A stretch of DNA of 64,000 nt from Stigonema ocellatum SAG 48.90 = DSM 106950. GTDB lineage: Bacteria; Cyanobacteriota; Cyanobacteriia; Cyanobacteriales; Nostocaceae. The stretch is from assembly GCA_016903675.1 (NCBI GenBank), contig JADQBA010000036.1, positions 1 through 64,000 of the forward strand, in the 5' to 3' direction. The stretch's first letter is position 1. Each line of letters opens with the position of its first letter. The position numbers and the translations under genes are program-made. The notes under the pieces were generated by a model. It did no database searches. It was not told the origin of the DNA and was given only the letters and a program-made list of their open reading frames with translations. Below, one piece after another: positions 1-7,536 of the stretch.

Positions 1-1
1 T

Positions 2-427
2 GCAATTCACGGTGCTACAGTAGAGAACACCCTATTTGAAGATGGTGAAGGCGCTAACACCTTCAGAGCTTTCAATCCCACCCAAGCAGAAGAAACCTAC
101 TCCATGGTGACGGCTAACCGTTTCTGGTCACAGATTTTCGGTATTGCCTTCTCTAACAAGCGTTGGTTACACTTCTTCATGTTGTTCGTGCCCGTCACTG
201 GTTTGTGGATGAGCGCAGTTGGGATTGTTGGGTTGGCACTGAACCTGCGGGCTTACGACTTTGTGTCGCAAGAATTGCGGGCAGCAGAAGACCCAGAGTT
301 TGAAACCTTCTATACAAAGAACATTTTGCTCAACGAGGGTATCCGCGCTTGGATGGCTCCTCAAGATCAGCCTCACGAACAATTTGTATTCCCTGAGGAA
401 GTTCTGCCTCGCGGTAACGCTTTGTAA
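2..427 (+). CDS. psbD: Photosystem II D2 protein, C-terminal part
   Basis: This is the last 141 codons of the D2 reaction-centre protein, which with D1 binds the pigments and quinones of photosystem II in the thylakoid membrane. The reading frame is open from base 2, so the 5' end is outside the window; full D2 is about 352 residues. Recognisable D2 segments are AFNPTQAEETYSMVTANRFW, the membrane helix around RWLHFFMLFVPVTGLWMSA, and the end FPEEVLPRGNAL. No psbC overlaps or follows. In cyanobacteria psbDI overlaps psbC, so this is probably the separate, often light-induced psbDII copy (inference). A strong terminator follows. Confidence 0.98.
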   Translation, partial: AIHGATVENTLFEDGEGANTFRAFNPTQAEETYSMVTANRFWSQIFGIAFSNKRWLHFFMLFVPVTGLWMSAVGIVGLALNLRAYDFVSQELRAAEDPEFETFYTKNILLNEGIRAWMAPQDQPHEQFVFPEEVLPRGNAL

Positions 428-465
428 TAGTCATGCAATTTTCAGCATTTCATAGCTGAATTCTC

Positions 466-489
466 CCCCGCCAATAGGCGGGGTTTTTT
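466..489 (+). terminator. Rho-independent terminator of psbD
   Basis: A perfect 7-bp GC-rich stem (CCCCGCC / GGCGGGG) with an AATA loop is followed directly by six T residues. It begins 38 bases after the psbD stop codon, which supports a monocistronic psbD transcript. Confidence 0.93.
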
Positions 490-626
490 CATTTTGTCCT
501 TTTTCCAAAAACTAATGACATTTCTTATAAATATGCTATATTTAGTGAAGTTAAAGAAAAACGAGAGAGCAATACGCTCTGCTCTTTTGAAACTAAGACC
601 GCTTAGGCAACAAGGAGGTGATGCCC

Positions 627-698
627 ATGATAGAAAGTAGTAAAACCATGGGTCATCAGGTTGCAGCAAGCCGGCTGTGTGCTGGAGCTGTTCTCTAA
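627..698 (+). CDS. Candidate 23-residue micropeptide
   Basis: ATG at 627 is preceded at ideal distance by AAGGAGGTG (612-620), almost a perfect anti-16S match. It opens a 23-codon frame (begins MIESSKTMGHQ, ends RLCAGAVL) and stops with TAA. An in-frame ATG at 621 is too close to the ribosome site. The start codon lies inside a possible hairpin with codons 7-9, so translation could be structure-controlled. The peptide has no membrane segment or known motif, and I do not recognise it. It could be a leader peptide or a small protein. The main support is the ribosome site and the terminator that follows. Confidence 0.45.
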   Translation: MIESSKTMGHQVAASRLCAGAVL

Positions 699-799
699 AA
701 GTTAGTCTTAGTCTTCTTGAGAGACTAAGTTTGACCAAGTAGCTAGGCTAGCCTGGAGATCCTTCCAGCAGTCTGGTTGCAACCTGAAGACCCGCTAGA

Positions 800-847
800 C
801 CGCTCTTACCTAAGTCCCCTGACTTAAGTAAGAGCGGATAGTTTTTT
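800..847 (+). terminator. Terminator of the 541-850 unit
   Basis: Arms at 800-816 and 821-837 pair over 17 positions with a single mismatch around a CCCT loop, followed after ATAG by six T residues. It marks the end of an independent transcript upstream of the pterin dehydratase gene. Confidence 0.88.
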
Positions 848-857
848 ATGGGTAGTA

Positions 858-991
858 GTAGAGACGCGATTAATCGCGTCTCTACAGGGTTTCGCGTCAT
901 AGTAATTATAGTACAAACACGATTTTTGTAGAGACGCGATTAATCTCTACAAACACGATTTTTGTAGAGACGCGATTAATCGCGTCTCTAC
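858..991. repeat. Three copies of a 28-bp palindrome (GAGACGCGATTAATCGCGTCTC core)
   Basis: Perfect 28-bp palindromes lie at 858-885 and 964-991, with a shortened copy at 928-950 whose right arm has lost about five bases. The same unit recurs at 23070-23097 and 59207-59234. These are small dispersed palindromes of the kind scattered through cyanobacterial intergenic DNA. Confidence 0.9.
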
Positions 992-1012
992 AGATGACGT
1001 TCATATTCAATA

Positions 1013-1137
1013 CTCCGTAGGTTTTGAATTCTTGAGGTGCCAGTGAGGTGCCAGAAACCCGGTTTCGTAGGGGCGTATTGCAATACGCCCCTACTACGAA
1101 ACCGGGTTTCTAATTTTTGCAAATCCTACGCAGTATT
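1013..1137. repeat. Nested palindromes between psbD and phhB
   Basis: Outer arms AGAAACCCGGTTTC (1053-1066) and GAAACCGGGTTTCT (1098-1111) enclose a separate 28-bp palindrome at 1067-1094 (GTAGGGGCG arms). The flank 1013-1052 also matches, in inverted order, the flank of the relative at 33290-33355. A simple copy of the outer unit occurs at 24606-24638. Confidence 0.85.
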
Positions 1138-1213
1138 GCGTTCATATTGTGATTCACCAACGCCTTTTATCCTTAGTATTTATTCACGCCGACTTATAGC
1201 GGTTTGCGAGTCA

Positions 1214-1271
1214 GTGAGGTACGTTAGTAGGGGCGCTCTTGCCTTGCGCCCCTACAATTAGGTGTACCTCA
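1214..1271. repeat. Second nested palindrome (GTGAGGTAC outer, GTAGGGGCG inner)
   Basis: Outer arms GTGAGGTAC / GTACCTCAC flank an inner GTAGGGGCGC / GCGCCCCTAC palindrome. The same inner unit sits inside different outer arms at 1067 and 13703. It ends about 80 bases before the dehydratase start and may affect its leader. Confidence 0.8.
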
Positions 1272-1354
1272 CCTGGTTGAAATCCGCTTTAAGTTATTGG
1301 TGGTTAGTAGATAATAAAAACCACCAACAAAGAACATGCATGAGATTTTTTTAT

Positions 1355-1636
1355 ATGGCACAGCTACTTACAGAGGCCCAAATCCAAGAACGAGCAAGTA
1401 TTCTCTCAGACTGGACACTAGAGGGGTTAACGCTGCGGTGTACCCGCAAGTTTAAGGACTTTATCGAGGCAATTGATTTTGTAAATAGACTTGTTGAGCC
1501 TGCGGAGTCTGCTGGACATCATCCAGATATAGAGGTTTCTTATAACAAAGTTAAGCTCACACTGACAACACATGATGCAGGTGGGTTGACGCAAAAGGAC
1601 TTCGATTTAGCAAGGGTGATTTCTCAAATTCAGTAG
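1355..1636 (+). CDS. phhB: 4a-hydroxytetrahydrobiopterin dehydratase (PCD/DCoH)
   Basis: This 93-residue protein matches the pterin-4a-carbinolamine dehydratase family in length and motifs. It has the active-site stretch AESAGHHPDIEVSYNKV followed by LTTHDAGGLTQKDFDLA. The enzyme dehydrates 4a-hydroxy-tetrahydropterins so that the cofactor can be recycled; it is cytosolic. ATG 1355 gives the family-typical start MAQLLTEAQIQ, whereas the upstream in-frame ATGs at 1262 and 1337 would add repeat-derived residues. No pterin-dependent hydroxylase is adjacent, but a PTPS-like gene lies 5 kb downstream, so a link to pterin metabolism is plausible (inference). Confidence 0.92.
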   Translation: MAQLLTEAQIQERASILSDWTLEGLTLRCTRKFKDFIEAIDFVNRLVEPAESAGHHPDIEVSYNKVKLTLTTHDAGGLTQKDFDLARVISQIQ

Positions 1637-1670
1637 AAGGAGTAGGAAAAGTAGGAAAAGAGTGCGAATA

Positions 1671-1710
1671 GGGCAGAAGGCATAGGTAATTATTTCTATG
1701 TCTTCTGCCC
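1671..1710. repeat. Inverted repeat after phhB
   Basis: GGGCAGAAGGCATAG pairs with CTATGTCTTCTGCCC over 15 positions with one G-T pair, but no T run follows. It could end or stabilise the dehydratase mRNA. The remaining spacer to 2020 holds a TTGACGG/TTGACTG heptamer-like stretch at 1860-1890 and the leader of the porin gene; I see no gene in it. Confidence 0.6.
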
Positions 1711-2020
1711 TAATTGTTATGCCCTATTCCCTATTCCCAATGACCACTAATGTGTGACAGTTGATAAGGCGACACTCGCGTCTCGCCATCCAAATGAGAT
1801 GATTTATACTTACGAATATAGAGCTATAGCAGTCCTAAATGATTTGTAAATATTAATTTTTGACTGTTAACAGTTGACGGTTGACGGTCAACAGCCCAAG
1901 CGTGATATGGGGCGATTATGCTTCATCAAGAGGTTTCAATAAGAAATCTTATTTTCGAGTTGTCCATAATAGTTACAGCCAACAAAATTATCTATATAAA
2001 ATATGAGGAGAACAGGAAAC

Positions 2021-4018
2021 ATGTCTAATCTCTTGTGGAAATCCTTGGTGGTTAGCCCAGCAGTTTTAGGAGCAACATTGCTAGTTTCAATGACAGCGAT
2101 CGCTGCGCCAAATTCGGTCAAAAGTGAAGTTGTGAAAACAGAAGTCTCACCAACTAAAGCTCAAGAGGCTTCTACATCTGTATCAGAATTAGCAAATTCA
2201 ACCGCTGTAACGGAAGTTGCCCAACAGCCAGAAACCTTCCCTCAAGCACAACAAACAAAAGTCAACGTTTCAGGATTAGCAAATTCAACCGCCGTCACCA
2301 AAGTTGCTCAGAACACACAAACGTTGTCTAATTCACAACAACAAACAGAAGTCAACGTTTCAGGATTAGCAAATTCAACCGCCGTCACCAAAGTTGCACA
2401 GAAGTCACAAACGTTGTCTAATTCACAACAACAATCAGAAGTCAACGTTTTGAATCAAGTTAACAACTATAGCAACGAAGGGAACAACAATTCTGTGTCT
2501 CAAGTGACATCAGTTTCCCAGTTTTCTGACGTGCAGCCAACCGATTGGGCATTCCAGGCGTTGCAGTCCTTGGTTGAGCGCTATGGTTGTATTGCTGGTT
2601 ATCCCAATGGTACTTTTCGCGGAAACCGTGCTTTGACCCGTTATGAATTTGCCGCAGGTTTAAATGCTTGTTTGGATCGGGTTAACGAATTGATTGCCAC
2701 AGCTACGTCTGACATAGTAAAAAAAGAAGATTTGGGTACCTTGCAGCGGTTGCAAGAAGAATTTGCCAGTGAATTAGCAAGTCTCCGGGGTCGTGTAGAT
2801 GCTTTAGAATCGCGTACTGCTGAAATAGAAGCAAATCAGTTCTCCACTACCACCAAACTTGTGGGTGAAGCGATTTTTGCCCTATCTGATACCTTGGGAG
2901 ATACAAATGCTGGCAAAAACAACCGTACCGTCTTGCAAGACAGGGTACGTTTAGACTTCCAAACCAGCTTTACAGGTAGAGACGTTCTGCATACCCGGAT
3001 ATCCGCTGCTAATGGTGGTTTTAACAATAGATTTGACCTGGGAACAGCTCAGGTTGGTCCTGCTGGAGGCCAACGTCTAACCTCTGAAGGCACTCAAACT
3101 TTTAGCCTGAGTGGAATTAACGGTAGTAACAGCAATAACAGTGTCAACTTAGATTGGCTGGGGTATTACGTTCCCATTGGACCTGCCAACGTTTACATTG
3201 TAGCGACTGGTGGTACTCATAGCGATTATGCCCCCACGAACAACCCTTACTTTGAAGACTTTGATGGCGGTAATGGTGCTTTATCTACCTTTGCTTCCAG
3301 AAATCCAATCTATAACATTGGTGGTGGCGCTGGTGGAGCTGTTAGCTTCAAACTTGGTAAGGGTGGTGGCATCTTCAGACCAAGTTCAATAAATTTGGGT
3401 TACTTAGCATCTGACCCCAATAACCCTGGTCTTGGTAGAGGTATTGCAAACGGTAACTACGCAGCTCTTGGACAAGTGAACTTTAATATTGGTAGTCGCG
3501 TTGCCCTGGGTGCAACCTACGTACATGGGTATCACAAGGGAGGTAGTGCTATATTTGATCAGGGTGGATTTCTACAACCAGGCACTGGTATCGAAGGTAC
3601 TGCACAAGCCAACCGACTCGTCAATGCAGCCGAAAGTAATAACTACGGTATTGAGGGAGCGTTCAAACTCAGCGATAAAATCTCCATCAGTGGCTTTGGC
3701 ACATACTCTGATGTGTCAGGTAAAATCGATAGGAGAGATAACTTCCAAGCTTGGACCTACGGAGGCGGCATAGCGTTGGCTGATTTGGGTAAGAAGGGTA
3801 ACGTTTTAGGCTTATTCGCCGGTGCAGAACCCTATGCTCTTAACCGCAGAGGTTTTAGCGGTAGTGATACACCAATCCACGTTGAAGGGTTCTATAAGTA
3901 TCGCGTCAGCGACAACATCTCCGTCACTCCAGGTGTGATTTATTTGACCTCTCCTGGTCAAAGTAGCAACAACGACGATGTATTTATTGGTACTCTCAGA
4001 ACAACTTTCACCTTCTAA
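2021..4018 (+). CDS. SLH-domain porin (iron uptake porin / OprB-like)
   Basis: This 665-residue outer-membrane protein starts at ATG 2021 behind an AGGAGAACAGG ribosome site. A signal peptide covers about residues 1-30. Next comes a linker of 30-residue repeats (GLANSTAVTKVAQ units), then an SLH domain near 165-230 (FSDVQPTDWAFQALQSL, ITGYP-like IAGYPNG, LTRYEFAAGLNA). A coiled coil (ELASLRGRVDALESRT) follows, then a beta-barrel rich in Gly and aromatic residues that ends in TLRTTFTF, a typical C-terminal outer-membrane signal. SLH domains anchor such porins to peptidoglycan-linked polysaccharide. The family is linked to inorganic iron or general solute uptake; the substrate is not evident here. 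Confidence 0.93.
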   Translation: MSNLLWKSLVVSPAVLGATLLVSMTAIAAPNSVKSEVVKTEVSPTKAQEASTSVSELANSTAVTEVAQQPETFPQAQQTKVNVSGLANSTAVTKVAQNTQTLSNSQQQTEVNVSGLANSTAVTKVAQKSQTLSNSQQQSEVNVLNQVNNYSNEGNNNSVSQVTSVSQFSDVQPTDWAFQALQSLVERYGCIAGYPNGTFRGNRALTRYEFAAGLNACLDRVNELIATATSDIVKKEDLGTLQRLQEEFASELASLRGRVDALESRTAEIEANQFSTTTKLVGEAIFALSDTLGDTNAGKNNRTVLQDRVRLDFQTSFTGRDVLHTRISAANGGFNNRFDLGTAQVGPAGGQRLTSEGTQTFSLSGINGSNSNNSVNLDWLGYYVPIGPANVYIVATGGTHSDYAPTNNPYFEDFDGGNGALSTFASRNPIYNIGGGAGGAVSFKLGKGGGIFRPSSINLGYLASDPNNPGLGRGIANGNYAALGQVNFNIGSRVALGATYVHGYHKGGSAIFDQGGFLQPGTGIEGTAQANRLVNAAESNNYGIEGAFKLSDKISISGFGTYSDVSGKIDRRDNFQAWTYGGGIALADLGKKGNVLGLFAGAEPYALNRRGFSGSDTPIHVEGFYKYRVSDNISVTPGVIYLTSPGQSSNNDDVFIGTLRTTFTF

Positions 4019-4046
4019 GGCATTGACAGAATTGAAAAGTTCTGCT

Positions 4047-4070
4047 CCCCACCAAAAGGTGGGGCTTTTT
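4047..4070 (+). terminator. Terminator of the porin gene
   Basis: A 7-bp stem CCCCACC / GGTGGGG with an AAAA loop is followed by CTTTTT. It begins 28 bases after the porin stop codon. Confidence 0.92.
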
Positions 4071-4139
4071 GTCGTTAGTAGCTGAAAAAAACTAAACCCC
4101 AGCGAAAAACCGGAGTATAATATAAAAAGTGAAGAGTGA

Positions 4140-4193
4140 GGAGTTATGAATTATAAATTAACTCCTAACTCCTAACTCCTAACTCCTAACTCT
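4140..4193. repeat. STRR: TAACTCC heptamers
   Basis: Tandem copies of the heptamer TAACTCC run up to about 15 bases before the GTG start of the rrf2 gene, after a GAGGAGTTATGAATTAT stretch that can fold back on them. They occupy the place of the promoter leader. Confidence 0.85.
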
Positions 4194-4207
4194 CACAAAC
4201 GCTGCTT

Positions 4208-4645
4208 GTGGAACTATCGTGTAAATCGGAATACGCAATTCTTGCGTTATTAGAACTGGCAATTCATTACCAAAGCGGAGAACCGCTGCAAATCCGACAG
4301 ATTGCCGCGCAACAAAATATACCCGACCGCTATCTAGAACAGCTGCTGGCGACCTTGAGGCGTGGGGGTATAGTCAAAAGCCAACGGGGATCAAAGGGTG
4401 GCTACCTGTTGGCACGAGAACCTCGGAAAATAACAGTATTTGAGGTTTTAGGATGTCTGGAAGGGTTAGACGTACAGACGCCCTCAGACGACCTCAATCC
4501 AAAAACTGTAGAGAGTGCTGTTATAGAAGAAATCTGGCTTGAAGCACGTCAGGCGTCTAACTCAGTTTTGCAACACTACACCCTTGCAGATCTTTGTGAA
4601 AAACGTGACTCACGACGGCAGTTAGATATTATGTACTACATTTAG
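4208..4645 (+). CDS. Rrf2-family transcriptional regulator
   Basis: A 145-residue DNA-binding protein of the Rrf2 family with a winged helix in its first ~70 residues (CKSEYAILALLELA, IRQIAAQQNIPDRYLEQLL, RGSKGGYLLAR). The GTG start at 4208 gives the usual family N-terminus. The three clustered cysteines that bind Fe-S in IscR and NsrR are absent from the segment after residue 90, so it is more like CymR/CysR regulators. The gene sits about 100 bp upstream of cysK, and control of cysteine synthesis is the obvious hypothesis (inference). It overlaps no other gene. Confidence 0.9.
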   Translation: MELSCKSEYAILALLELAIHYQSGEPLQIRQIAAQQNIPDRYLEQLLATLRRGGIVKSQRGSKGGYLLAREPRKITVFEVLGCLEGLDVQTPSDDLNPKTVESAVIEEIWLEARQASNSVLQHYTLADLCEKRDSRRQLDIMYYI

Positions 4646-4649
4646 CTCG

Positions 4650-4735
4650 TTGTTGGTTGGTTGTTGTTGGTTCTTAGTTGGTACCAAAGACCAAACACCA
4701 AACAACCATCAACCATAAACTAACCACTAACTTTG
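4650..4735. repeat. Inverted STRR between rrf2 and cysK
   Basis: GTTGGTT-type heptamers (4650-4680) face AACCAAC/CAAACAC-type heptamers (4684-4735). A transcript crossing the gap could therefore form a long imperfect hairpin. A similar facing pair lies at 6428-6500 after the DnaJ-like gene. Confidence 0.7.
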
Positions 4736-4743
4736 GAAAAATT

Positions 4744-5706
4744 ATGCGAATCGCTCGTAATATTACAGAACTTGTAGGTCATACACCCCTAGTGCAGTTG
4801 AACCAGATTCCCCAAGCTTGCGGCTGTGTTGCGAAGATTGTGGTGAAACTGGAAAGCATGAACCCAGCAGCATCTGTCAAAGACCGAATTGGCGTTAGTA
4901 TGATTAATACTGCTGAGGAAGAAGGGCTGATTGCTCCTGGTAAAACAGTATTGGTGGAACCCACCTCTGGAAATACAGGAATTGCGCTAGCAATGGTAGC
5001 CGCTGCCAAGGGTTATAAATTAATTTTGACAATGCCCGAAACTATGAGTGGTGAAAGACGGGCGATGTTGCGGGCATATGGCGCTGAACTGGAACTAACG
5101 CCGGGAATTGAAGGTATGAGTGGGGCAATTCGCCGAGCCCAAGATATCGTAGACACCGTGCCGAATGCCTACATGTTACAGCAGTTCCGTAACAGTGCGA
5201 ATGTGAAAATCCATCGGGAGACCACAGCAGAGGAAATCTGGCAGGATACTGATGGAGAAGTAGACATGATTGTAGCAGGTATCGGTACGGGCGGTACGAT
5301 TACTGGGGTGGCAGAGGTCATTAAAGCACGTAAGCCCAGTTTTAAAGCGATCGCAGTTGAACCAGCCAACAGTGCAGTTTTATCTGGAGGGCGACCTGGA
5401 CCACACAAAATTCAGGGCATTGGTGCTGGTTTCATTCCTGAAATCTTCAAGATAAAATTGATAGATGAAGTGATTACTGTCACTGATGAGGATGCAATTG
5501 CCTATGGTCGGCGCTTGGCAAGAGAAGAAGGGCTACTCTCTGGTATTTCCAGTGGCGCAGCTTTATGTGCTGCCATTCGTGTCGCCCAACGGCAAGAAAA
5601 CCAAGGGCGTTTAATTGTGATGATTCAGCCTAGTTTTGGAGAAAGATATCTGAGTACGCCGTTGTTTCAAGACCTTGAGCCAAGAGTAGCAGCTACCGTT
5701 AGCTAA
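4744..5706 (+). CDS. cysK: Cysteine synthase A (O-acetylserine sulfhydrylase)
   Basis: This 320-residue PLP enzyme forms L-cysteine from O-acetylserine and sulfide in the cytosol. Visible motifs are the PLP lysine in NPAASVKDRIG, the substrate loop PTSGNTGIALAM, the phosphate-binding GTGGTITG and the C-terminal SGISSGAAL. ATG 4744 is preferred because homologues begin MRIARNITELVGHTPLVQL; the upstream in-frame codons are repeat DNA. The DnaJ-like gene follows after 16 bp, so the two may be cotranscribed. The Rrf2 regulator upstream may control it. Confidence 0.95.
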   Translation: MRIARNITELVGHTPLVQLNQIPQACGCVAKIVVKLESMNPAASVKDRIGVSMINTAEEEGLIAPGKTVLVEPTSGNTGIALAMVAAAKGYKLILTMPETMSGERRAMLRAYGAELELTPGIEGMSGAIRRAQDIVDTVPNAYMLQQFRNSANVKIHRETTAEEIWQDTDGEVDMIVAGIGTGGTITGVAEVIKARKPSFKAIAVEPANSAVLSGGRPGPHKIQGIGAGFIPEIFKIKLIDEVITVTDEDAIAYGRRLAREEGLLSGISSGAALCAAIRVAQRQENQGRLIVMIQPSFGERYLSTPLFQDLEPRVAATVS

Positions 5707-5722
5707 CAATAAAATTGGAGTA

Positions 5723-6427
5723 ATGGCTAATTCTAACCACTACCAAACTCTTAAAGTTGATCCAACCGCTAGCCAAGAGGAGATTAAGCAAGCTTATCGC
5801 CGCTTGGTAAAGATGTTTCATCCTGACACCAATCAGGAAATGTCAGACAACGATGAGATTATTCGGATCAATGCAGCTTATGAAATCTTAGGCGATTCTC
5901 AAAGTCGCCTAACTTACGACGAAAAAATCCATGTTCGTTCAAGGAAAAGCAATAGCGATCGCCAACAGCGCACTACTGCTGCTCAACAGCAATACCAGGC
6001 TACACGAAAAACTACACGAAAAACAGGAAGGGATGCCGATGAACAGGTAGAGGAATGGCTGATGCTGGTTTATCAACCAGTTAATCGCTTTCTTTGTCAG
6101 ATTCTCAATTCCCTACAAGAGCAAATTGAGAAACTAGCCGCTGACCCCTTCGATGATGAACTTTTAGAAGAATTTCAGGATTACTTATCAACCTGTGGAG
6201 ATAACCTCAAGCAGGCACAAATTACTTTTCGTTCTCTGCCTAATCCCCCCAGCTTAGCAAGGGCAGCGGCTCACCTCTACTACTGCCTTAATCAAATAAG
6301 CGATGGGCTAGACGAATTCCAATATTTTCCCCTAAACTACGACGAAAATTACTTGCACACAGGGCAAGAAATGTTCCGCATTGCCATTCACTTGCACTGC
6401 GAGGCACAACAGGGGGTTAGGAGTTAG
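5723..6427 (+). CDS. J-domain protein (DnaJ-like)
   Basis: The N-terminal ~65 residues form a J domain (YQTLKVDPTASQEEIKQAYR, the diagnostic HPD in MFHPDTNQ, then AYEILGDSQSRLTYD). Residues 75-234 are a cyanobacterial C-terminal region without zinc fingers or a DnaJ substrate domain. The protein would stimulate the ATPase of an Hsp70 partner, with specificity from the C-terminal part. At 234 residues it is far shorter than housekeeping DnaJ. It starts 16 bp after cysK, suggesting cotranscription, although a role in cysteine metabolism is not implied. Confidence 0.9.
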   Translation: MANSNHYQTLKVDPTASQEEIKQAYRRLVKMFHPDTNQEMSDNDEIIRINAAYEILGDSQSRLTYDEKIHVRSRKSNSDRQQRTTAAQQQYQATRKTTRKTGRDADEQVEEWLMLVYQPVNRFLCQILNSLQEQIEKLAADPFDDELLEEFQDYLSTCGDNLKQAQITFRSLPNPPSLARAAAHLYYCLNQISDGLDEFQYFPLNYDENYLHTGQEMFRIAIHLHCEAQQGVRS

Positions 6428-6557
6428 TTGATTGGTGTTTGGTGTTTGGTGTTTGGTAGAGGAGCACCAACCAACAACAATCAACAATTAACAAAATTAG
6501 TTTATGCTGGGAGTAGAGAAGTTTTAAGAATTTTTAAATTTTGCTTCCAGTGTGATC

Positions 6558-7430
6558 ATGCAATGCATTGTAAATCGTCGTGCTCAGTTTTCAGCAAGCC
6601 ATCGATATTGGTTGCCAGAACTGAGTCAAGCAGAAAACATTGAACAATTTGGTGCTTGCTCCCGGTTTCCCGGACACGGACATAACTATGTCTTATTTGT
6701 CTCCTTGAGTGGAGAGTTAAATAAAAATGGCATGGTGCTTAACTTGTCTGATGTAAAACAGGTCATCAAGCGAGAAGTGACAAGCCTTCTCGACTTTTCC
6801 TATCTCAACGATGTGTGGGCAGAATTTCAACAAACTCTGCCCACTACTGAAAATATTGCACGGGTTATCTGGCAGCGGCTAGCACCCCACTTGCCTTTAG
6901 TCCGCATACAGATATTTGAAACCCCTAAACTTTGGGCAGATTATATGGGAAACCAAATGGAAGCTTACCTCACCGTCAGCACTCACTTTAGCGCCGCCCA
7001 TCAACTGGCGCATCCTCACCTCAGTACTGAAGAGAACTTCGAGATTTACGGTAAGTGTGCTCGTCCTAACGGTCATGGGCACAACTATCATCTAGAAGTC
7101 ACAGTGATTGGGGAAATTGACCCGCGCACTGGGATGATTGTTGATTTAGTTGCTCTGAATCAGGTGATCAAGGATTATGTGATCGAGCCGTTCGATCACA
7201 CCTTCCTCAACAAAGACATCCCCTACTTTGGGGAAGTGGTTCCCACCGCAGAGAATATTGCACTTTACATTAGTAATTTACTGCGATCGCCTATCCAGCA
7301 ACTAGGCGCAAACCTTAACAAAGTTAAATTAATCGAAAGTCCAAATAACTCCTGCGAAATCTACTGCACTGAGTTAGAATCAAACTCACTTGATGTCGCA
7401 CAAAATGAATCAGTTTTAGTATCAGCCTAA
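6558..7430 (+). CDS. Two-domain 6-pyruvoyl-tetrahydropterin/6-carboxytetrahydropterin synthase-like protein
   Basis: Two PTPS/QueD domains are fused in 290 residues. The C-terminal domain has all expected elements: zinc histidines in FSAAHQL and GHGHNYH, the cysteine of GKCARPNGHG, the DHTFLNKD motif, and a late glutamate in LIESPNNSCE. The N-terminal domain keeps FSASHRYW, ACSRFPGHGHNY and FETP, but has LDFSYLND where the family has LDH, so its catalytic His is replaced by Phe. The C-terminal domain is probably the active one (inference). The family makes tetrahydropterins for cofactor glycosides or 7-deazaguanine synthesis. ATG 6558 is chosen over the GTG two codons upstream. Confidence 0.9.
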   Translation: MQCIVNRRAQFSASHRYWLPELSQAENIEQFGACSRFPGHGHNYVLFVSLSGELNKNGMVLNLSDVKQVIKREVTSLLDFSYLNDVWAEFQQTLPTTENIARVIWQRLAPHLPLVRIQIFETPKLWADYMGNQMEAYLTVSTHFSAAHQLAHPHLSTEENFEIYGKCARPNGHGHNYHLEVTVIGEIDPRTGMIVDLVALNQVIKDYVIEPFDHTFLNKDIPYFGEVVPTAENIALYISNLLRSPIQQLGANLNKVKLIESPNNSCEIYCTELESNSLDVAQNESVLVSA

Positions 7431-7436
7431 CTGAAT

Positions 7437-7535
7437 AATTCGTAATTCGTAATTGAATTTGACCTTGGCGTTCTTCGTGCCTTCGCGGTTTAAAAATCTT
7501 TTTGAACCACGAAGACGCAAAGAACACGAAGAAGA
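7437..7535. repeat. Dispersed repeat: AATTCGT heptamers and arm-loop element
   Basis: AATTCGT heptamers are followed by an inverted unit (GCGGTTTAAAAATC / GATTTTTAAACC type, with CGTGCCTTCG and CGAAGACGCAAAG arms). The unit is related to the interiors of the MITE-like elements at 13409 and 24346 and to 54435-54530. It lies between two convergent genes. Confidence 0.75.
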
Positions 7536-7536
7536 A

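Larger units (their letters stand above)
541..850 (+). ncRNA. Candidate structured RNA with embedded micro-ORF
   Basis: Between psbD and the pterin dehydratase lies a unit that ends in its own strong terminator. Visible pairings are a hairpin AGAGC/GCTCT near 552-570, CCCATG (624-629) with CATGGG (647-652), CTGGA/TCCAG around 753-768, and a long-range 9-bp match between CAGGTTGCA (657-665) and TGCAACCTG (778-786). The leader ACTAAGAC near 588-595 can pair with GTCTTAGT near 704-711. That segment can instead pair with AGACTAAG near 722-729, so two exclusive folds are possible. The 5' end is unknown and I cannot assign an RNA family. It may be a regulatory RNA, or the mRNA of the micro-ORF at 627. 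Confidence 0.45.

Noticed and set aside
541..850. Identification of the structured RNA as 6S RNA, tmRNA, RNase P RNA or a glutamine riboswitch
   Set aside because: None of the diagnostic conserved segments of those RNAs could be found, so no family name was given.
851..995. Possible CRISPR array from repeated 28-bp units
   Set aside because: The units are palindromes with unequal gaps, one is shortened, there are no cas genes, and the same unit is scattered across the window.
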